Positions 1 to 9,039 of a stretch of DNA of 64,000 bases are shown piece by piece. The DNA comes from Bog-756 sp963699085 (lineage in GTDB: Bacteria > Actinomycetota > Acidimicrobiia > Acidimicrobiales > RAAP-2). The stretch lies in contig CAVOTH010000005.1 in assembly GCA_963699085.1 (NCBI GenBank), forward strand, positions 277,719-341,718, written 5' to 3'. Within the stretch, counting starts at the first letter, position 1, and the number at the start of each line of letters is the position of its first letter. A program made the translations under genes and the position numbers. Below the pieces are notes generated by a model. That model had not been told where the DNA came from. It was given only the letters and a program-made list of their open reading frames with translations, and ran no database searches.

Positions 1-221
1 GCGCACGCTACCGGCCCGGTGGCCGATCGGCTCGATGGCCATGTCCACCGCAGGGGCGTCCACGATGAGGGGCGTCCACAACGAGGCTTGTCGCCGCCGC
101 CTGGCGGTTGATGGGCGGATGGCAGGCAGGTGGCACTAGAGTGAATACGTGGTCAGGTGCGTGTCTGTCCTGTCCCTGCCCCGGCAGCCCGACGACCCCC
201 GGTGTGTGCGGTGATCAACCG
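1..221. other. Upstream region of purF with a 12-base direct repeat
   Basis: No gene is supported here. A 12-mer (aggggcgtccac) occurs twice, at 52-63 and 68-79, spaced 16 bases apart, which could be an operator for a dimeric regulator. A TAGAGT at 137-142 could be the -10 box for purF, leaving a leader of roughly 70 bases. On the minus strand TAGCGT at 10-5 points out of the window and fits a leaderless gene starting just beyond the left edge. The roles are inferred. Confidence 0.4.
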
Positions 222-1700
222 ATGATGGAGGCGAAGGAAGCGTGCGGCGTCTTCGGGGTCTACGCCCCGGGTCGACCCGTCGCACATCTCACCTTCGACG
301 GCCTCTACGCACTGCAACACCGTGGCCAGGAGTCGGCCGGCATGGCCGTCAGCGACGGCGACCTCATCACCGTGATGAAGGACATGGGCCTCGTCACCAC
401 CGTGTTCGACGAACGCAAGCTCTCCGGCCTCCGCGGTCACCTGGCCATCGGCCACACCAGGTACTCCACCGCAGGATCGAGTGACTGGATCAACGCCCAA
501 CCTGTCTTCCGGGGCGTGGGGCGAGCCGGGTTCGGTCTGGCCCACAACGGCAACCTGACCAATACCGATGCATTGGCCGGGCAGGCCAACATGCTGCCGG
601 GCCTGGTCTCCTCCGATAGCGACCTGGTGGCCGAGCTCCTGGCCCAGGCGTTCCCCCCCGACGACCCCGAGCGCACCCGCTCCCAGCACGCCGGCGACCT
701 CGAAGCGGCACTGATGGAGGTCCTGCCCGGCGTGGAGGGTGCGTTCTCCTTCGTGTTGATGGACGCCGACAGGATCATCGGCGTGCGCGACCCGAACGGA
801 TTCCGGCCGCTGTGCCTGGGACGGCTCGAGGCGACCGACCAATACGAACAGGGCTGGGTCCTGGCCTCCGAATCGCCGGCGCTCGATGTGATCGGGGCCA
901 CCTTCCTCCGCGAGCTCGAGCCGGGGGAGATGGTGGTCATCGACGGCAAGGAGCTCCGTTCCGTCTACCCCTTCCCCGACGAACGCCTCGATCCCAAGCT
1001 GTGCATCTTCGAGTTCGTCTACTTCGCCCGTCCGGACACCCGGCTGTACGGCAACGAGGTACACGGTGCCCGTCGCCGGATGGGCATGCTGCTCGCCACC
1101 CAGGCGCCGGTCGCCGCCGAGCTGGTGATGGGCGTACCCGATTCCGGCGTTCCCGCGGCCGAGGGCTATGCCGTGGCCTCAGGCATCCCCTATGGCCAGG
1201 GACTCGTCAAGAACCGGTACATCGGGCGGACGTTCATCGCGCCGACGCAGGCCGAGCGGGCGAACGGGGTGCGTCGCAAACTGAACCCGCTGCGCGAAAA
1301 CATCGCCGGCAAGCGGGTTGTGGTGGTCGACGACTCGATCGTCCGGGGTACCACCACCCGGGCCATGGTCAAGATGCTCCGCGAGTCAGGGGCGTCCGAG
1401 ATCCACCTCCGCATCTCATCGCCCCCTTTCCAATGGCCGTGCTTCTACGGCATCGACACACCGGACCGGACGGAGCTGCTCGCCGCGGTGAAGACCCTCG
1501 ACGAGATCGTCGAGTTCCTCGGGGTCGACTCCCTCGAGTACCTGAGCCTCGAGCACCTGGTCGAGGCCATCGACGCCCCCGGCGCCGGATTCTGCGACGC
1601 CTGCCTGACCGGTAACTATCCGGTTCCCGTTCAGCAGGTAAAGGTGGAGATCGCCGAACGGCCGTCGGTGGTGGCTGCCGCCGGTTCCACCTCGGCGTGA
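222..1700 (+). CDS. purF: Amidophosphoribosyltransferase (glutamine PRPP amidotransferase)
   Basis: Cytosolic enzyme of the first committed step of purine synthesis: PRPP plus glutamine gives 5-phosphoribosylamine. The 492-residue product has an N-terminal Ntn glutaminase domain. Cys8 in CGVFG would become the mature N-terminus after removal of a seven-residue propeptide, and this decides the start; further upstream codons in frame would give an implausible Cys/Pro-rich extension. The PRPP loop DDSIVRGTT lies near residues 370-378. Cysteines in LCIFEF (about 261), PCFYG (about 406) and FCDACL (about 457-460) match the four ligands of the [4Fe-4S] cluster of Bacillus-type PurF. The stop overlaps the purM start, so the two are translationally coupled. 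Confidence 0.97.
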   Translation: MMEAKEACGVFGVYAPGRPVAHLTFDGLYALQHRGQESAGMAVSDGDLITVMKDMGLVTTVFDERKLSGLRGHLAIGHTRYSTAGSSDWINAQPVFRGVGRAGFGLAHNGNLTNTDALAGQANMLPGLVSSDSDLVAELLAQAFPPDDPERTRSQHAGDLEAALMEVLPGVEGAFSFVLMDADRIIGVRDPNGFRPLCLGRLEATDQYEQGWVLASESPALDVIGATFLRELEPGEMVVIDGKELRSVYPFPDERLDPKLCIFEFVYFARPDTRLYGNEVHGARRRMGMLLATQAPVAAELVMGVPDSGVPAAEGYAVASGIPYGQGLVKNRYIGRTFIAPTQAERANGVRRKLNPLRENIAGKRVVVVDDSIVRGTTTRAMVKMLRESGASEIHLRISSPPFQWPCFYGIDTPDRTELLAAVKTLDEIVEFLGVDSLEYLSLEHLVEAIDAPGAGFCDACLTGNYPVPVQQVKVEIAERPSVVAAAGSTSA

Positions 1701-2797
1701 CAGGACGCGTGGCGGACACACCCCTCCCACCCCCTGACCGACCCGCCACCTACGCCGACTCCGGCGTGGACATCGATGCCGGTGAACGGGCTGTCGACCT
1801 GATCAAGCCCATGGTGGCCTCGACCCGGCGGGCCGAGGTGGTCGGCGACCTGGGTGATTTCGGCGGTCTCTTCCGCCTCGACACGGCGCGCTACGACCGG
1901 CCCGTCCTGGTGGCGGCGACGGATGGTGTGGGCACCAAGCTCGTCGTCGCCCAGGAGCTCGGCCGCCTCGACACGATCGGGATCGATCTGGTGGCCATGT
2001 GCGTGGACGACCTGGTCTGCCAAGGTGCGGAGCCCCTGTTCTTCCTCGACTACATCTCGACCGGTGCCGTCGATCCCGCCCACATGGCGGACCTGGTGGC
2101 CGGCGTGGCCGCAGGTTGCCGCCAGGTGGGAGCGGCACTTCTGGGCGGCGAAATGGCCGAGCATGCCGGGATCATGGAGCCGGGCGAGTTCGATCTGGTC
2201 GGATTCGCCGTCGGCGTCGTCGATCAGGAGAAGATCCTCGGATCGGCACGGGTGAGCGTTGGCGACGTGCTGGTCGGCCTGCCGTCGCCCGGCCTGCGAT
2301 GCAACGGCTACACCCTCGCCCGGCACGTTCTGCTGGCGCGTTCGGGTCGTTCGCTCGACGCCCCCGCGTGGGAGGGCGCGTCCACGACACTCGGGGACGA
2401 GTTGCTCCGGCCGTCGGTCATCTACACGCCAGCGGTCCGGGCGGCCATCGACGCCGCCGATGTCCACGCCGTGGCCCACGTCACCGGCGGCGGATTCGCG
2501 GGCAACATCCCCCGTGCCCTTCCCGAGGGCGCCCGAGCGGTGATCGAACAGGGCACCTGGGACGTCCCCCGCATCTTCGGGGAGATCCGGAGCCTCGGGA
2601 TGGTGGCTGACGAAGAGATGGCCCGGGTGTTCAACCTCGGCCTCGGGATGGTCCTGATGGTGGGGGCCGAATCGACCGACGACGCGCTGGGCGCACTGCG
2701 GGGCAGAGGCCTCGAGGCCGTCGTGGTCGGACGGGTGCAGGAAGGTGAGCGTGGGGTCGACCTGGTCGGCCCGAGCCTGTGGGGCGAACAGACGTGA
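1697..2797 (+). CDS. purM: Phosphoribosylformylglycinamidine cyclo-ligase (AIR synthetase)
   Basis: ATP-dependent ring closure of FGAM to aminoimidazole ribotide, the fifth step of purine synthesis. The product has 366 residues, slightly longer than usual because of a proline-rich N-terminus. Family motifs are clear: TYADSGVDIDAGERAV at the start, GVGTKLVVAQELGR, the IGIDLVAMCVDDL stretch and VTGGGFAGNIPR. It starts with GTG inside the purF stop (GTGA overlap) and ends in a second GTGA overlap with pyrE, so purF-purM-pyrE form one coupled unit. Placing pyrE behind purM links purine and pyrimidine synthesis, both of which use PRPP chemistry. Confidence 0.96.
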   Translation: MTGRVADTPLPPPDRPATYADSGVDIDAGERAVDLIKPMVASTRRAEVVGDLGDFGGLFRLDTARYDRPVLVAATDGVGTKLVVAQELGRLDTIGIDLVAMCVDDLVCQGAEPLFFLDYISTGAVDPAHMADLVAGVAAGCRQVGAALLGGEMAEHAGIMEPGEFDLVGFAVGVVDQEKILGSARVSVGDVLVGLPSPGLRCNGYTLARHVLLARSGRSLDAPAWEGASTTLGDELLRPSVIYTPAVRAAIDAADVHAVAHVTGGGFAGNIPRALPEGARAVIEQGTWDVPRIFGEIRSLGMVADEEMARVFNLGLGMVLMVGAESTDDALGALRGRGLEAVVVGRVQEGERGVDLVGPSLWGEQT

Positions 2798-3363
2798 CGA
2801 CACCCCTCCCCGAATCACGGTTCGATGCTCTCCGGTCCCATCTGCTCGAGCACTCGGTGAAGCGGGGCGATTTCACCCTCAAGTCAGGGCGCAAGAGCTC
2901 CTGGTTCATCGACTCGAAGCAGACGGTGTGCCGGCCCGAGGCGATGGTGCTGGTGGCCGACGGCATCCTCTCGGTGGTGCCGGACGACGCCACCGCCATC
3001 GGGGGCCTGACCATGGGAGCCGACCCGGTGGCCTTCGTCACCGCCGGGGTGGCCGCCACCAGGGGGCGTCACCTCAAGGCCTTCAGTGTCCGCAAGGAGG
3101 CGAAGGACCATGGTGCGGGCGGAAGGATCGCCGGTGCGCTCGATCCCGGCGATCGGGTGGTGATCACCGAGGACACCGTCACCCGGGGCACCTCACTGCT
3201 CGAGGCGGCACATGCCGTCCGCGAAGCGGGGGCCGAACCGGTACTTCTGGTGGCCGTGGTCGATCGGGGCGGGACCTGTGCGGCCATGGCGGCGGCCGAG
3301 GGCCTCGAGTTCACCGCCCTGTTGACCGCCCCCGACCTTGGCTTCGACTACGAGGGCGCCTGA
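2794..3363 (+). CDS. pyrE: Orotate phosphoribosyltransferase
   Basis: Converts orotate plus PRPP to orotidine 5-monophosphate in pyrimidine synthesis. The 189-residue protein is of normal length. The FTLKSGRKSSWFID segment near residue 30 and the PRPP-binding loop ITEDTVTRGTSLLEA near residues 125-139 are characteristic. An upstream GTG at 2779 is in frame, but the GTG at 2794 forms the same 4-base GTGA overlap with purM that purM forms with purF, so I prefer 2794. A strong hairpin follows directly after the stop. Confidence 0.95.
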   Translation: MTTPLPESRFDALRSHLLEHSVKRGDFTLKSGRKSSWFIDSKQTVCRPEAMVLVADGILSVVPDDATAIGGLTMGADPVAFVTAGVAATRGRHLKAFSVRKEAKDHGAGGRIAGALDPGDRVVITEDTVTRGTSLLEAAHAVREAGAEPVLLVAVVDRGGTCAAMAAAEGLEFTALLTAPDLGFDYEGA

Positions 3364-3399
3364 GGCCTACCCGACCGGCGATGGCCGATCGGGTAGGCC
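3364..3399. terminator. Bidirectional hairpin between pyrE and the PadR gene
   Basis: An 11-bp perfect inverted repeat (ggcctacccga at 3364-3374 and its complement at 3389-3399) with a 14-base loop starts immediately after the pyrE stop and lies in the short gap between convergent genes. There is no long T-run, so strength is uncertain, but position and symmetry fit a shared terminator. Confidence 0.65.
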
Positions 3400-3410
3400 G
3401 GACCATCCGG

Positions 3411-4067
3411 TCAGGCGTCGTCGGACACGCCGCCGTCGGCCAGGACGAGGTAGATCCGCCGACGGGCATCGGTGAGGATCTCGGCTGCAGCTTTGATCTG
3501 GCCCTCGGTTCCGGCCTGGGTCACCTGCATGGTGGCCTTGGCCACCTGGACCATCAGGCCGCGCAGGTCGTGCAGTGAGGTGTCGCCGGCGGCGGCCTCG
3601 TCCCACGGTGCGGGACCGTCGCCGGCCGCCGCGGCTTCGGTGCGACCCTCGACGGTCAGGGTGAACACCCGCTTCCCCTCCCGCTGGTCGGCAGTCACCA
3701 GTCCCTGGTCCTCCAAGGCCGACAGGGTCGGGTAGACCGAGCCGGGGCTGGCCCGCCAGGACCCGCCGCTGCGCTCACCGAGTTCGGTGATGATCTGGTA
3801 ACCGTGCATCGGCTCCTCCGCCAGGAGGGCGAGGATGGCGGCGCGGACGTCGCCCCGGCGGACCTTGGGACCCCGGCCGAAGCCCGGCCCGAATCCGCCG
3901 TGGCGGCCGAATCCCTGCCCGAAGGCGTCGCCCCGCCCGCGTCCCCGGCCCCGCTGGCGTCCGCGGACTGCGCCCGCCACCAGGTCGCGGTGTTCATGCC
4001 AGAAGTGGCCGCCGTGGTCGCCCGGGTGGTCGCCGTGAATGCTGTCATGTGTGTGTTGTCCATGCAT
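3411..4067 (-). CDS. PadR-family transcriptional regulator with His/Gly-rich N-terminus
   Basis: A 218-residue protein. Residues 1-25 are strikingly His-rich (HTHDSIHGDHPGDHGGH), followed by an Arg/Gly/Phe-rich linker to about residue 68. Next comes the PadR winged helix with VRAAILALLAEEPMHGYQI, GSWRASPGSVYPTLSALEDQGLV and a wing ending KRVFTLT. A helical C-terminal dimerisation part follows. PadR proteins usually repress their own promoter and a nearby gene and respond to small ligands; the His-rich tail suggests metal binding, which is inference. The ATG at 4067 is chosen because GGAG lies 9 bases upstream; the longer frame lacks family similarity. A promoter with an internal palindrome lies about 95 bases upstream. 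Confidence 0.88.
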   Translation of the reverse strand: MHGQHTHDSIHGDHPGDHGGHFWHEHRDLVAGAVRGRQRGRGRGRGDAFGQGFGRHGGFGPGFGRGPKVRRGDVRAAILALLAEEPMHGYQIITELGERSGGSWRASPGSVYPTLSALEDQGLVTADQREGKRVFTLTVEGRTEAAAAGDGPAPWDEAAAGDTSLHDLRGLMVQVAKATMQVTQAGTEGQIKAAAEILTDARRRIYLVLADGGVSDDA

Positions 4068-4160
4068 GTGGTGAATCTCCTTGTTCGTTCGGTGGAACGG
4101 TCGGTCGACCGGTCCTGCGTGTCGTGGGGCGGTGTATTCAGACCGCTCACGTGCAATCAC

Positions 4161-4187
4161 GATATATCGCAATACGTACGTTGTCAA
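4161..4187 (-). promoter_or_regulatory. Probable autoregulated PadR promoter with palindromic operator
   Basis: On the minus strand a perfect TTGACA (-35, 4187-4182) is followed after 15 bases by TATATC (4166-4161). The 10-bp perfect palindrome CGATATATCG (4160-4169) covers the -10 region, and an 8-bp palindrome ACGTACGT (4174-4181) fills the spacer. AT-rich dyads of this kind are typical PadR operators, so negative autoregulation is likely. The rest of 4068-4366 shows no gene. Confidence 0.6.
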
Positions 4188-4366
4188 CCCGTTGGGCGAG
4201 GATCTATTCCTAGGCACGCCGGACGGTCGGGATCCCACTCCCAGGACACCCGAACCGCCATACTCATGACGGCGGGTCGGCTCGACCGTTCCCAACGCAG
4301 TCCCGCGCCGGTCTGGTGACAGGGCGAACCGTTGGCCGAGAAGTTCCGAACGAAATGGAGTCCGAC

Positions 4367-6270
4367 ATGAGACTGCCCCGAATCCTCGCTTCCGCGGTCA
4401 TCGGTGTCCTGGGAGCTCTCGTGGCCTCCGGACTCGCCGGTGGCCCGACTCCGGCAGGCGCTGTCGGTCCGGTGGCCCACGTCACCGTGCCTGGCGCCTG
4501 GTCGATCACCTCGACGCCCAACGAGTTCACTGGTGCGATCCAGATCAACGACCTGGCGGGGGTCAGCTGCGCCGGGGGATCGTTCTGCCTGGCGGTCGGC
4601 TACGGCGGCACGCTCGGCGGTCCGCCCCTTGTGCCCCTCGCCACCGTCTGGGACGGCTCGGCGTGGGGGCCGATACTGTCGCCGGCAGGGACAGGTGCGG
4701 GCGAGCTCAATGCCGACTCCTGCGTGACGGCGACCTGGTGCATGGCCGTCGGCAACGACGAAGTGTCCAGCGCGGTGGCCCAGGTCTTCGACGGAACCAC
4801 CTGGACGACAACGACGCTTCCTTCGGTCGCCGGAGCGGACGCAGTGCTCTCCGGTGTCTCCTGCGCGAGCACGACATCCTGCACGGCCGTGGGCGAAACT
4901 GAGGCCGGGCAGTCCTCGGCGCCTTGGATCGTGCAGTGGAACGGGACTACCTGGATGTCCCAGACGGTCCCGACCGGTCTGGGTGTCGTCAGCTCCCTCA
5001 ACTCGGTGTCCTGCGTAGGCCTGATGTGCCAGGCCGTCGGCGAAGACAGCAGTGGAGTCCTTGCCATGACCGGCACCGGATCAAACTGGTCGGTCACCCC
5101 CAGCCCGAACCTCGGCACGGACAGCGCGCTCCACGGTGTCTCGTGTGCGAACGCGACGTCATGCGTGGCCGTGGGGTCCCAGGCGGCCCAGCTGCAGACG
5201 CCGCAGACTCTGGCCGAGTACTTCAACGGCACGTCGTGGACCGAGATGACCATGCCCCCGGTGGCCGGCGGTATCGGCGGCACGCTCTATGGCGCCGATT
5301 GCGTCGGGCCGACGTCGTGCGTCGTCGACGGCGAATACAGCTATATCGATCATTCGAATACTGAGCTCGGCAACCTCGTCGAGGCGTGGAACGGCTCGAC
5401 ATGGGCGATCCAGGCCACCCCGTCCGTTACGTACAGCACCCTCAACGCGATCGCGTGCGTCGCCGCCGTGTCGTGCATGGCCGTAGGGCAGGCAGGCGAA
5501 TTCGACGGCACCACCCTGGCCATGATGGCGCCCTTTGCCAACGCCGGATACGACGAAGTGGCCTCCGACGGTGGCATCTTCAACTTCGGCGGCCCGTTCT
5601 ACGGATCGATGGGGGGCCAACACCTCAACCAGCCGATCGTCGGCATGGCTCGTACCCCCGATGGCGGGGGCTATTGGGAGGTGGCCTCCGACGGTGGCAT
5701 CTTCAACTTCGGTGACGCGCCCTTCCTCGGATCGATGGGGGGCCAGCACCTCAAATTCACCGGTAGTCGGCATCGCATCCACGTCGGACGGGCGCGGCTA
5801 TTGGGAGGTGGCCTCCGACGGGGGCATCTTCAACTTCGGTGACGCGCCCTTCCTCGGATCGATGGGGGGCCAGCACCTCAAATTCACCGGTAGTCGGCAT
5901 CGCCGCCGCGCCGACCGGTGGCTACTACGAAGTGGCCTCCGACGGTGGCATCTTCAACTTCGGCGCCCCGTTCCTCGGCTCGATGGGGGGCCAGCACCTG
6001 AACAAGCCCGTCGTGGGGATCGCTGCCGCGCCGACCGGTGGCTACTACGAGGTGGCCTCCGACGGTGGCATCTTCAACTTCGGCGCCCCCTTCCTCGGCT
6101 CGATGGGTGGCATGCACCTGAACAAGCCCGTCGTGGGGATCACCCCCGGTCCGACCGGTGGCTACTACGAGGTGGCCTCCGACGGTGGCATCTTCAACTT
6201 CGGCGCCCCGTTCCTCGGCTCGATGGGCGGGTCACCGCTCAACCAACCCATGGTTGCCATCGCCTCGTAG
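4367..6270 (+). pseudogene. Secreted seven-motif propeller protein with six tail repeats, two frameshifts
   Basis: Begins with a signal peptide (MRLPRILASAVIGVLGALVASG); the ATG at 4367 has GGAG five bases upstream. About 370 residues follow with seven copies of a C-x4/5-C-x-AVG motif, which I read as the blades of a secreted beta-propeller. The C-terminal third is six units of about 40 residues built on EVASDGGIFNFG...GSMGG, a repeat known from actinobacterial cell-surface proteins. As given, the frame is broken twice by the same extra A in CTCAAATTC (5753-5755 and 5880-5882), once in each of two near-identical repeat copies; removing one A at each place restores a continuous protein of about 633 residues ending at 6270. 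This may be real decay, repeat-linked variation or sequence error. A binding role at the cell surface is inference. Confidence 0.7.
5671..5903 (+). repeat. Two near-identical 106-base copies at 127-base spacing
   Basis: Copies at 5671-5776 and 5798-5903 differ at one base. The spacing of 127 is not a multiple of three, unlike the neighbouring units, because each copy carries one extra A. The duplication lies inside the tail-repeat region (about 5549-6267) of the secreted repeat protein. Confidence 0.85.
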
Positions 6271-6340
6271 CCGGCGACGGATCGCAGGTAGCCTGGAGGG
6301 CGGAGCACCGCACAGGCCACGACGCCCAGGAGTCCCCGTC

Positions 6341-7204
6341 ATGAGAATCGGCGTCATCCTGCCGCAGACCGAGATCGGGCCAACCGTGGGGGCGGTGCGG
6401 ACCTACGGGATCGGTGTGGAGGACCTCGGATACCAACACGTCCTCGCCTATGACCACGTGGTGGGTGCCGATCCCACCGTCCATCTGGACTGGCCCGGCC
6501 CTTACGACATCGACACCCAGTTCCACGAGCCGTTCGTCGTGTTCGGGTTCCTCGCCGGCTGCACCGCGCTCGAGTTGGTCACCGGGATCACGATCCTGCC
6601 GCAGCGCCCGACGGTGCTGGTGGCGAAGCAGGCGGCCGAAGTGGATCTCCTGACCAGGGGCGGGTTCCGGTTAGGGGTCGGCATCGGATGGAACGCGGTC
6701 GAGTACGAGGCCCTCGGTCACGACTTCAAGACCCGGGGCCGTCGGCTCGACGAGCAGGTCCCCCTTCTGCGCGCCCTGTGGACGGAGCGTTCGGTGTCCT
6801 TCGCCGGCGAGTTCGATCAGGTGACCGGTGCCGGGATCGCCCCGCTGCCGGTGCAGCGGCCCATTCCGATCTGGATCGGTGGGATGTCGACCAAGGCCTA
6901 CGAGCGGATGGGTCGCCTGGCCGACGGCTGGTTCCCCATGGTCCAGCCCGGTCCCAAACTGGACGAGGCCCGATCGATCATCGCCGGGGCAGCCGTGGCC
7001 GCCGGGCGTGATCCCGATGCCATCGGTATGGAGGGTCGGGTGAACTGGAAGGGCGACGCCGACGAAGTGGTCCGGCGGGTCGAGAAGTGGCGGGAGGCGG
7101 GCGCCTCCCATGTCACCATCAACACGATGAGGGCGGATCTGGCCGACGTCGATGCCCATCTGGAGGCGCTGGCCGCAGTGGCGGCACGTCTGCCGCTCCT
7201 CTAG
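6341..7204 (+). CDS. LLM-class F420-dependent oxidoreductase (luciferase-like)
   Basis: A 287-residue TIM-barrel flavin/F420-type oxidoreductase of the luciferase-like superfamily. It opens with MRIGVILPQTEIGPTVGAV and contains the family stretches GYQHVLAYDHV, GITILPQRPTVLVAKQAAEVD, GGFRLGVGIGWNAVEYEALG and IPIWIGGM. Such enzymes pass hydride from reduced F420 to varied substrates; this one's substrate cannot be read. AGGAG lies seven bases before the ATG. The stop is followed within 11 bases by an enoyl-CoA hydratase gene, so an acyl-CoA or lipid-related role is plausible. A second family member is at 35028-35900. Confidence 0.88.
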   Translation: MRIGVILPQTEIGPTVGAVRTYGIGVEDLGYQHVLAYDHVVGADPTVHLDWPGPYDIDTQFHEPFVVFGFLAGCTALELVTGITILPQRPTVLVAKQAAEVDLLTRGGFRLGVGIGWNAVEYEALGHDFKTRGRRLDEQVPLLRALWTERSVSFAGEFDQVTGAGIAPLPVQRPIPIWIGGMSTKAYERMGRLADGWFPMVQPGPKLDEARSIIAGAAVAAGRDPDAIGMEGRVNWKGDADEVVRRVEKWREAGASHVTINTMRADLADVDAHLEALAAVAARLPLL

Positions 7205-7214
7205 GGGGGATCCC

Positions 7215-7952
7215 ATGACCGTCGGCTACCACGTGCAAGACCGCATCGCCTACATCGGATTTGAGCGTCGAGAGAAGCACAACGCCTTCCGCGACGAGGA
7301 TCTCGAGGCACTCAGCGCGGCTGTACGGCGCCTGGACCTGGACGACACCGCCGAAATCGCCATCCTCTTCGGCCACGGCGGGTCGTTTTCGAGCGGCGGC
7401 GACGTCAACGCCCGCCTTCAGCGCTCCATGGATGAAGGATCGACGGCCGGTCGGACGACAGAGCGCCAGGCATTTCTCGAGTGTGAGAACTGGAAGCCGA
7501 TCATCGCCGCTGTCCACGGCTACTGTCTCGGCCACGCGCTGGCCACCGCACTGCTCTGCGACCATGTCGTTGCCGCTCGCAACGCCAGGTTCCAGGTCAC
7601 CGAGACCAAGATCGGCCTGGCGATACCAGGTCTGATTCCCCAGCTCGGCATGCCGGCCTTTGCCTATGACGTTGCCATGACCGGGAGGATGTTCACGGCC
7701 GAGGAGGCCATGACCGGCGGAGTGCTAACTCGACTTACCGAGGATGGCGAGCACATCACGGGTGCTGAAGAGCTGGCTCGCCTGATTCTCGAAAACCCGC
7801 AGACCGCCGTGCGGTCGTTCGTTCAGGTCCGTAGGGCGATGATCGCTGATGGCTCGGCGCGATACAAGGACATGGCGCCTGCGTTCGACTGGGCGACGAG
7901 CACCGAGGCCAAGGCAGCTGTGGCTGCTCGGGCCAATGGGAGAAAGGGTTAA
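7215..7952 (+). CDS. Enoyl-CoA hydratase/isomerase family protein
   Basis: A 245-residue crotonase-fold protein. The oxyanion-hole segments are visible as SFSSGGDVNARL near residue 56 and AAVHGYCLGHALATALLCDHVVAA near residues 99-122. In the second segment the usual glycine pair reads GYCLGHAL, and the typical hydratase glutamates near the active site are not obvious; the exact reaction (hydratase, isomerase or hydrolase) is therefore open. A GGGGGGA Shine-Dalgarno precedes the ATG by four bases. It is co-directional with the F420-type oxidoreductase just upstream and is followed by a terminator hairpin. Confidence 0.85.
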   Translation: MTVGYHVQDRIAYIGFERREKHNAFRDEDLEALSAAVRRLDLDDTAEIAILFGHGGSFSSGGDVNARLQRSMDEGSTAGRTTERQAFLECENWKPIIAAVHGYCLGHALATALLCDHVVAARNARFQVTETKIGLAIPGLIPQLGMPAFAYDVAMTGRMFTAEEAMTGGVLTRLTEDGEHITGAEELARLILENPQTAVRSFVQVRRAMIADGSARYKDMAPAFDWATSTEAKAAVAARANGRKG

Positions 7953-8022
7953 CCAAACAGCATCTGCTGAGCGAACCGCGCAGGTACCTGTAGGGGCGAC
8001 GGTTCACGATCCTCACACGCGA

Positions 8023-8055
8023 AGAAGCCCCGCCTCTGAAAAGAGCGGGGCTTCT
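8023..8055. terminator. Bidirectional terminator hairpin
   Basis: An 11-bp perfect inverted repeat (AGAAGCCCCGC at 8023-8033, complement at 8045-8055) with an 11-base loop, located between the convergent hydratase gene and the secreted-protein gene. GC-rich stem ends with TTCT on the plus side. Confidence 0.8.
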
Positions 8056-8126
8056 CCGTAAGGCTCGCGAGGCCGACGGATCGCCGACGAGCGCGAGTCG
8101 AACCGCTGAACTACCGGTGGATCGGA

Positions 8127-8960
8127 CTATTTGATGCTGAGTGTCCCGACGGCCGAGATCGCCCCGGCATATGTGATGCACACCTCACCTTTGCCCGAGC
8201 CAGGGAGCTTCAGGCCGTCACCGGTGTCCGAGGTCACCACGGTTGAGATCTTCTCAGCGGTGGGATTGTGAGCTGCGTTCTTCACATACCCTGGGCACTT
8301 CGACGCCGACGTGCCCGAAATCGTCGGCTTGCCGATTGTGGTGCTACCACCGGACAGCCAGGTAATGGTGCCACCTGTCGCCAGGGTGGCTGCAGGCAGG
8401 GATACCGAGCCTCCGCCGGTATGCCCCCCGGTGCACCCACCGACGGTGATGTTGCTCGATTCGTTTCCGGTGATCGTGGTACATGCAATCGTGCTTCCCG
8501 ACCACTCGATGGTGAGCTTCTTCAAGATGGTGATCGCGCCACCTGTCCCCACGCACACCTCACCCGCCTCCGTAGCCGGGAGCAGCATGCCATCACCTGT
8601 GTCGCTGGCGACTGTGGCCGTGAAGCTCTCGGCCGAGGGATTGGTGGGTGCGTTCTTCACATACCCGGGGCAATGCGACGCCGAAACCCCCGTCAGTACC
8701 GGCTTGTTACTCGTGGTGACCGAACCGGAGATCCAATCAACGGCACCACCGTTGGCAAGTTCTGCCGCGGGCAGGGCCGAGGAGCTTCCTCCGGTATTGC
8801 CCCCGGTACAACCACTGATCACGATCGTGCTCGACGAGTTCCCGGTGATGGTCGTGCACGTGATCTTTATGGTGGATGCTCCGGCGGTGCCGGAAATTCC
8901 CAATGTGAGCCCCACTACTGGTATGAGCATGGCCGCAACCATGAGCAAAATGCGTCGCAT
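8127..8960 (-). CDS. Secreted protein with an internal duplication
   Basis: A 277-residue exported protein of unknown function. Signal peptide MRRILLMVAAMLIPVVGLTLG ending near AGA. The mature part is two related halves of about 120 residues, each with CTTITGN-SS-I-GCTGG, a SLPAA-LA-GG segment, a W-SG segment, SA-CPGYVKNA--NP and SDTGDG--LP...GEVC. Each half has conserved cysteines that could pair outside the cell. GGAGAG lies six bases before the ATG at 8960. Similar two-half secreted proteins occur in Acidimicrobiia-type genomes; I do not know a function. The gene ends against a bidirectional terminator. Confidence 0.82.
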   Translation of the reverse strand: MRRILLMVAAMLIPVVGLTLGISGTAGASTIKITCTTITGNSSSTIVISGCTGGNTGGSSSALPAAELANGGAVDWISGSVTTSNKPVLTGVSASHCPGYVKNAPTNPSAESFTATVASDTGDGMLLPATEAGEVCVGTGGAITILKKLTIEWSGSTIACTTITGNESSNITVGGCTGGHTGGGSVSLPAATLATGGTITWLSGGSTTIGKPTISGTSASKCPGYVKNAAHNPTAEKISTVVTSDTGDGLKLPGSGKGEVCITYAGAISAVGTLSIK

Positions 8961-9039
8961 ATATTTCTCTCCGTACGATCTGTCGGGTGAAGCGAATCTC
9001 CCCCCATCGTTAAACGTCCGCAGGCTCGGATCGTTACGG

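Noticed and set aside
1631..2818. Long minus-strand open frame opposite purM, and similar ones opposite purF, ctaB, serS and the amidase
   Set aside because: Frames of this length are expected opposite GC-rich genes; they have no family motifs and the plus-strand genes are certain.
5753..5755. Programmed +1 ribosomal frameshift in the repeat protein
   Set aside because: No known slippery codon pair or stimulatory structure is evident, and the site occurs twice in one gene; error or decay is simpler.
7953..8126. tRNA-like string (GTAGTTCAGCGGT on the minus strand)
   Set aside because: No matching acceptor, anticodon or T-arm; only the D-arm-like word is present.
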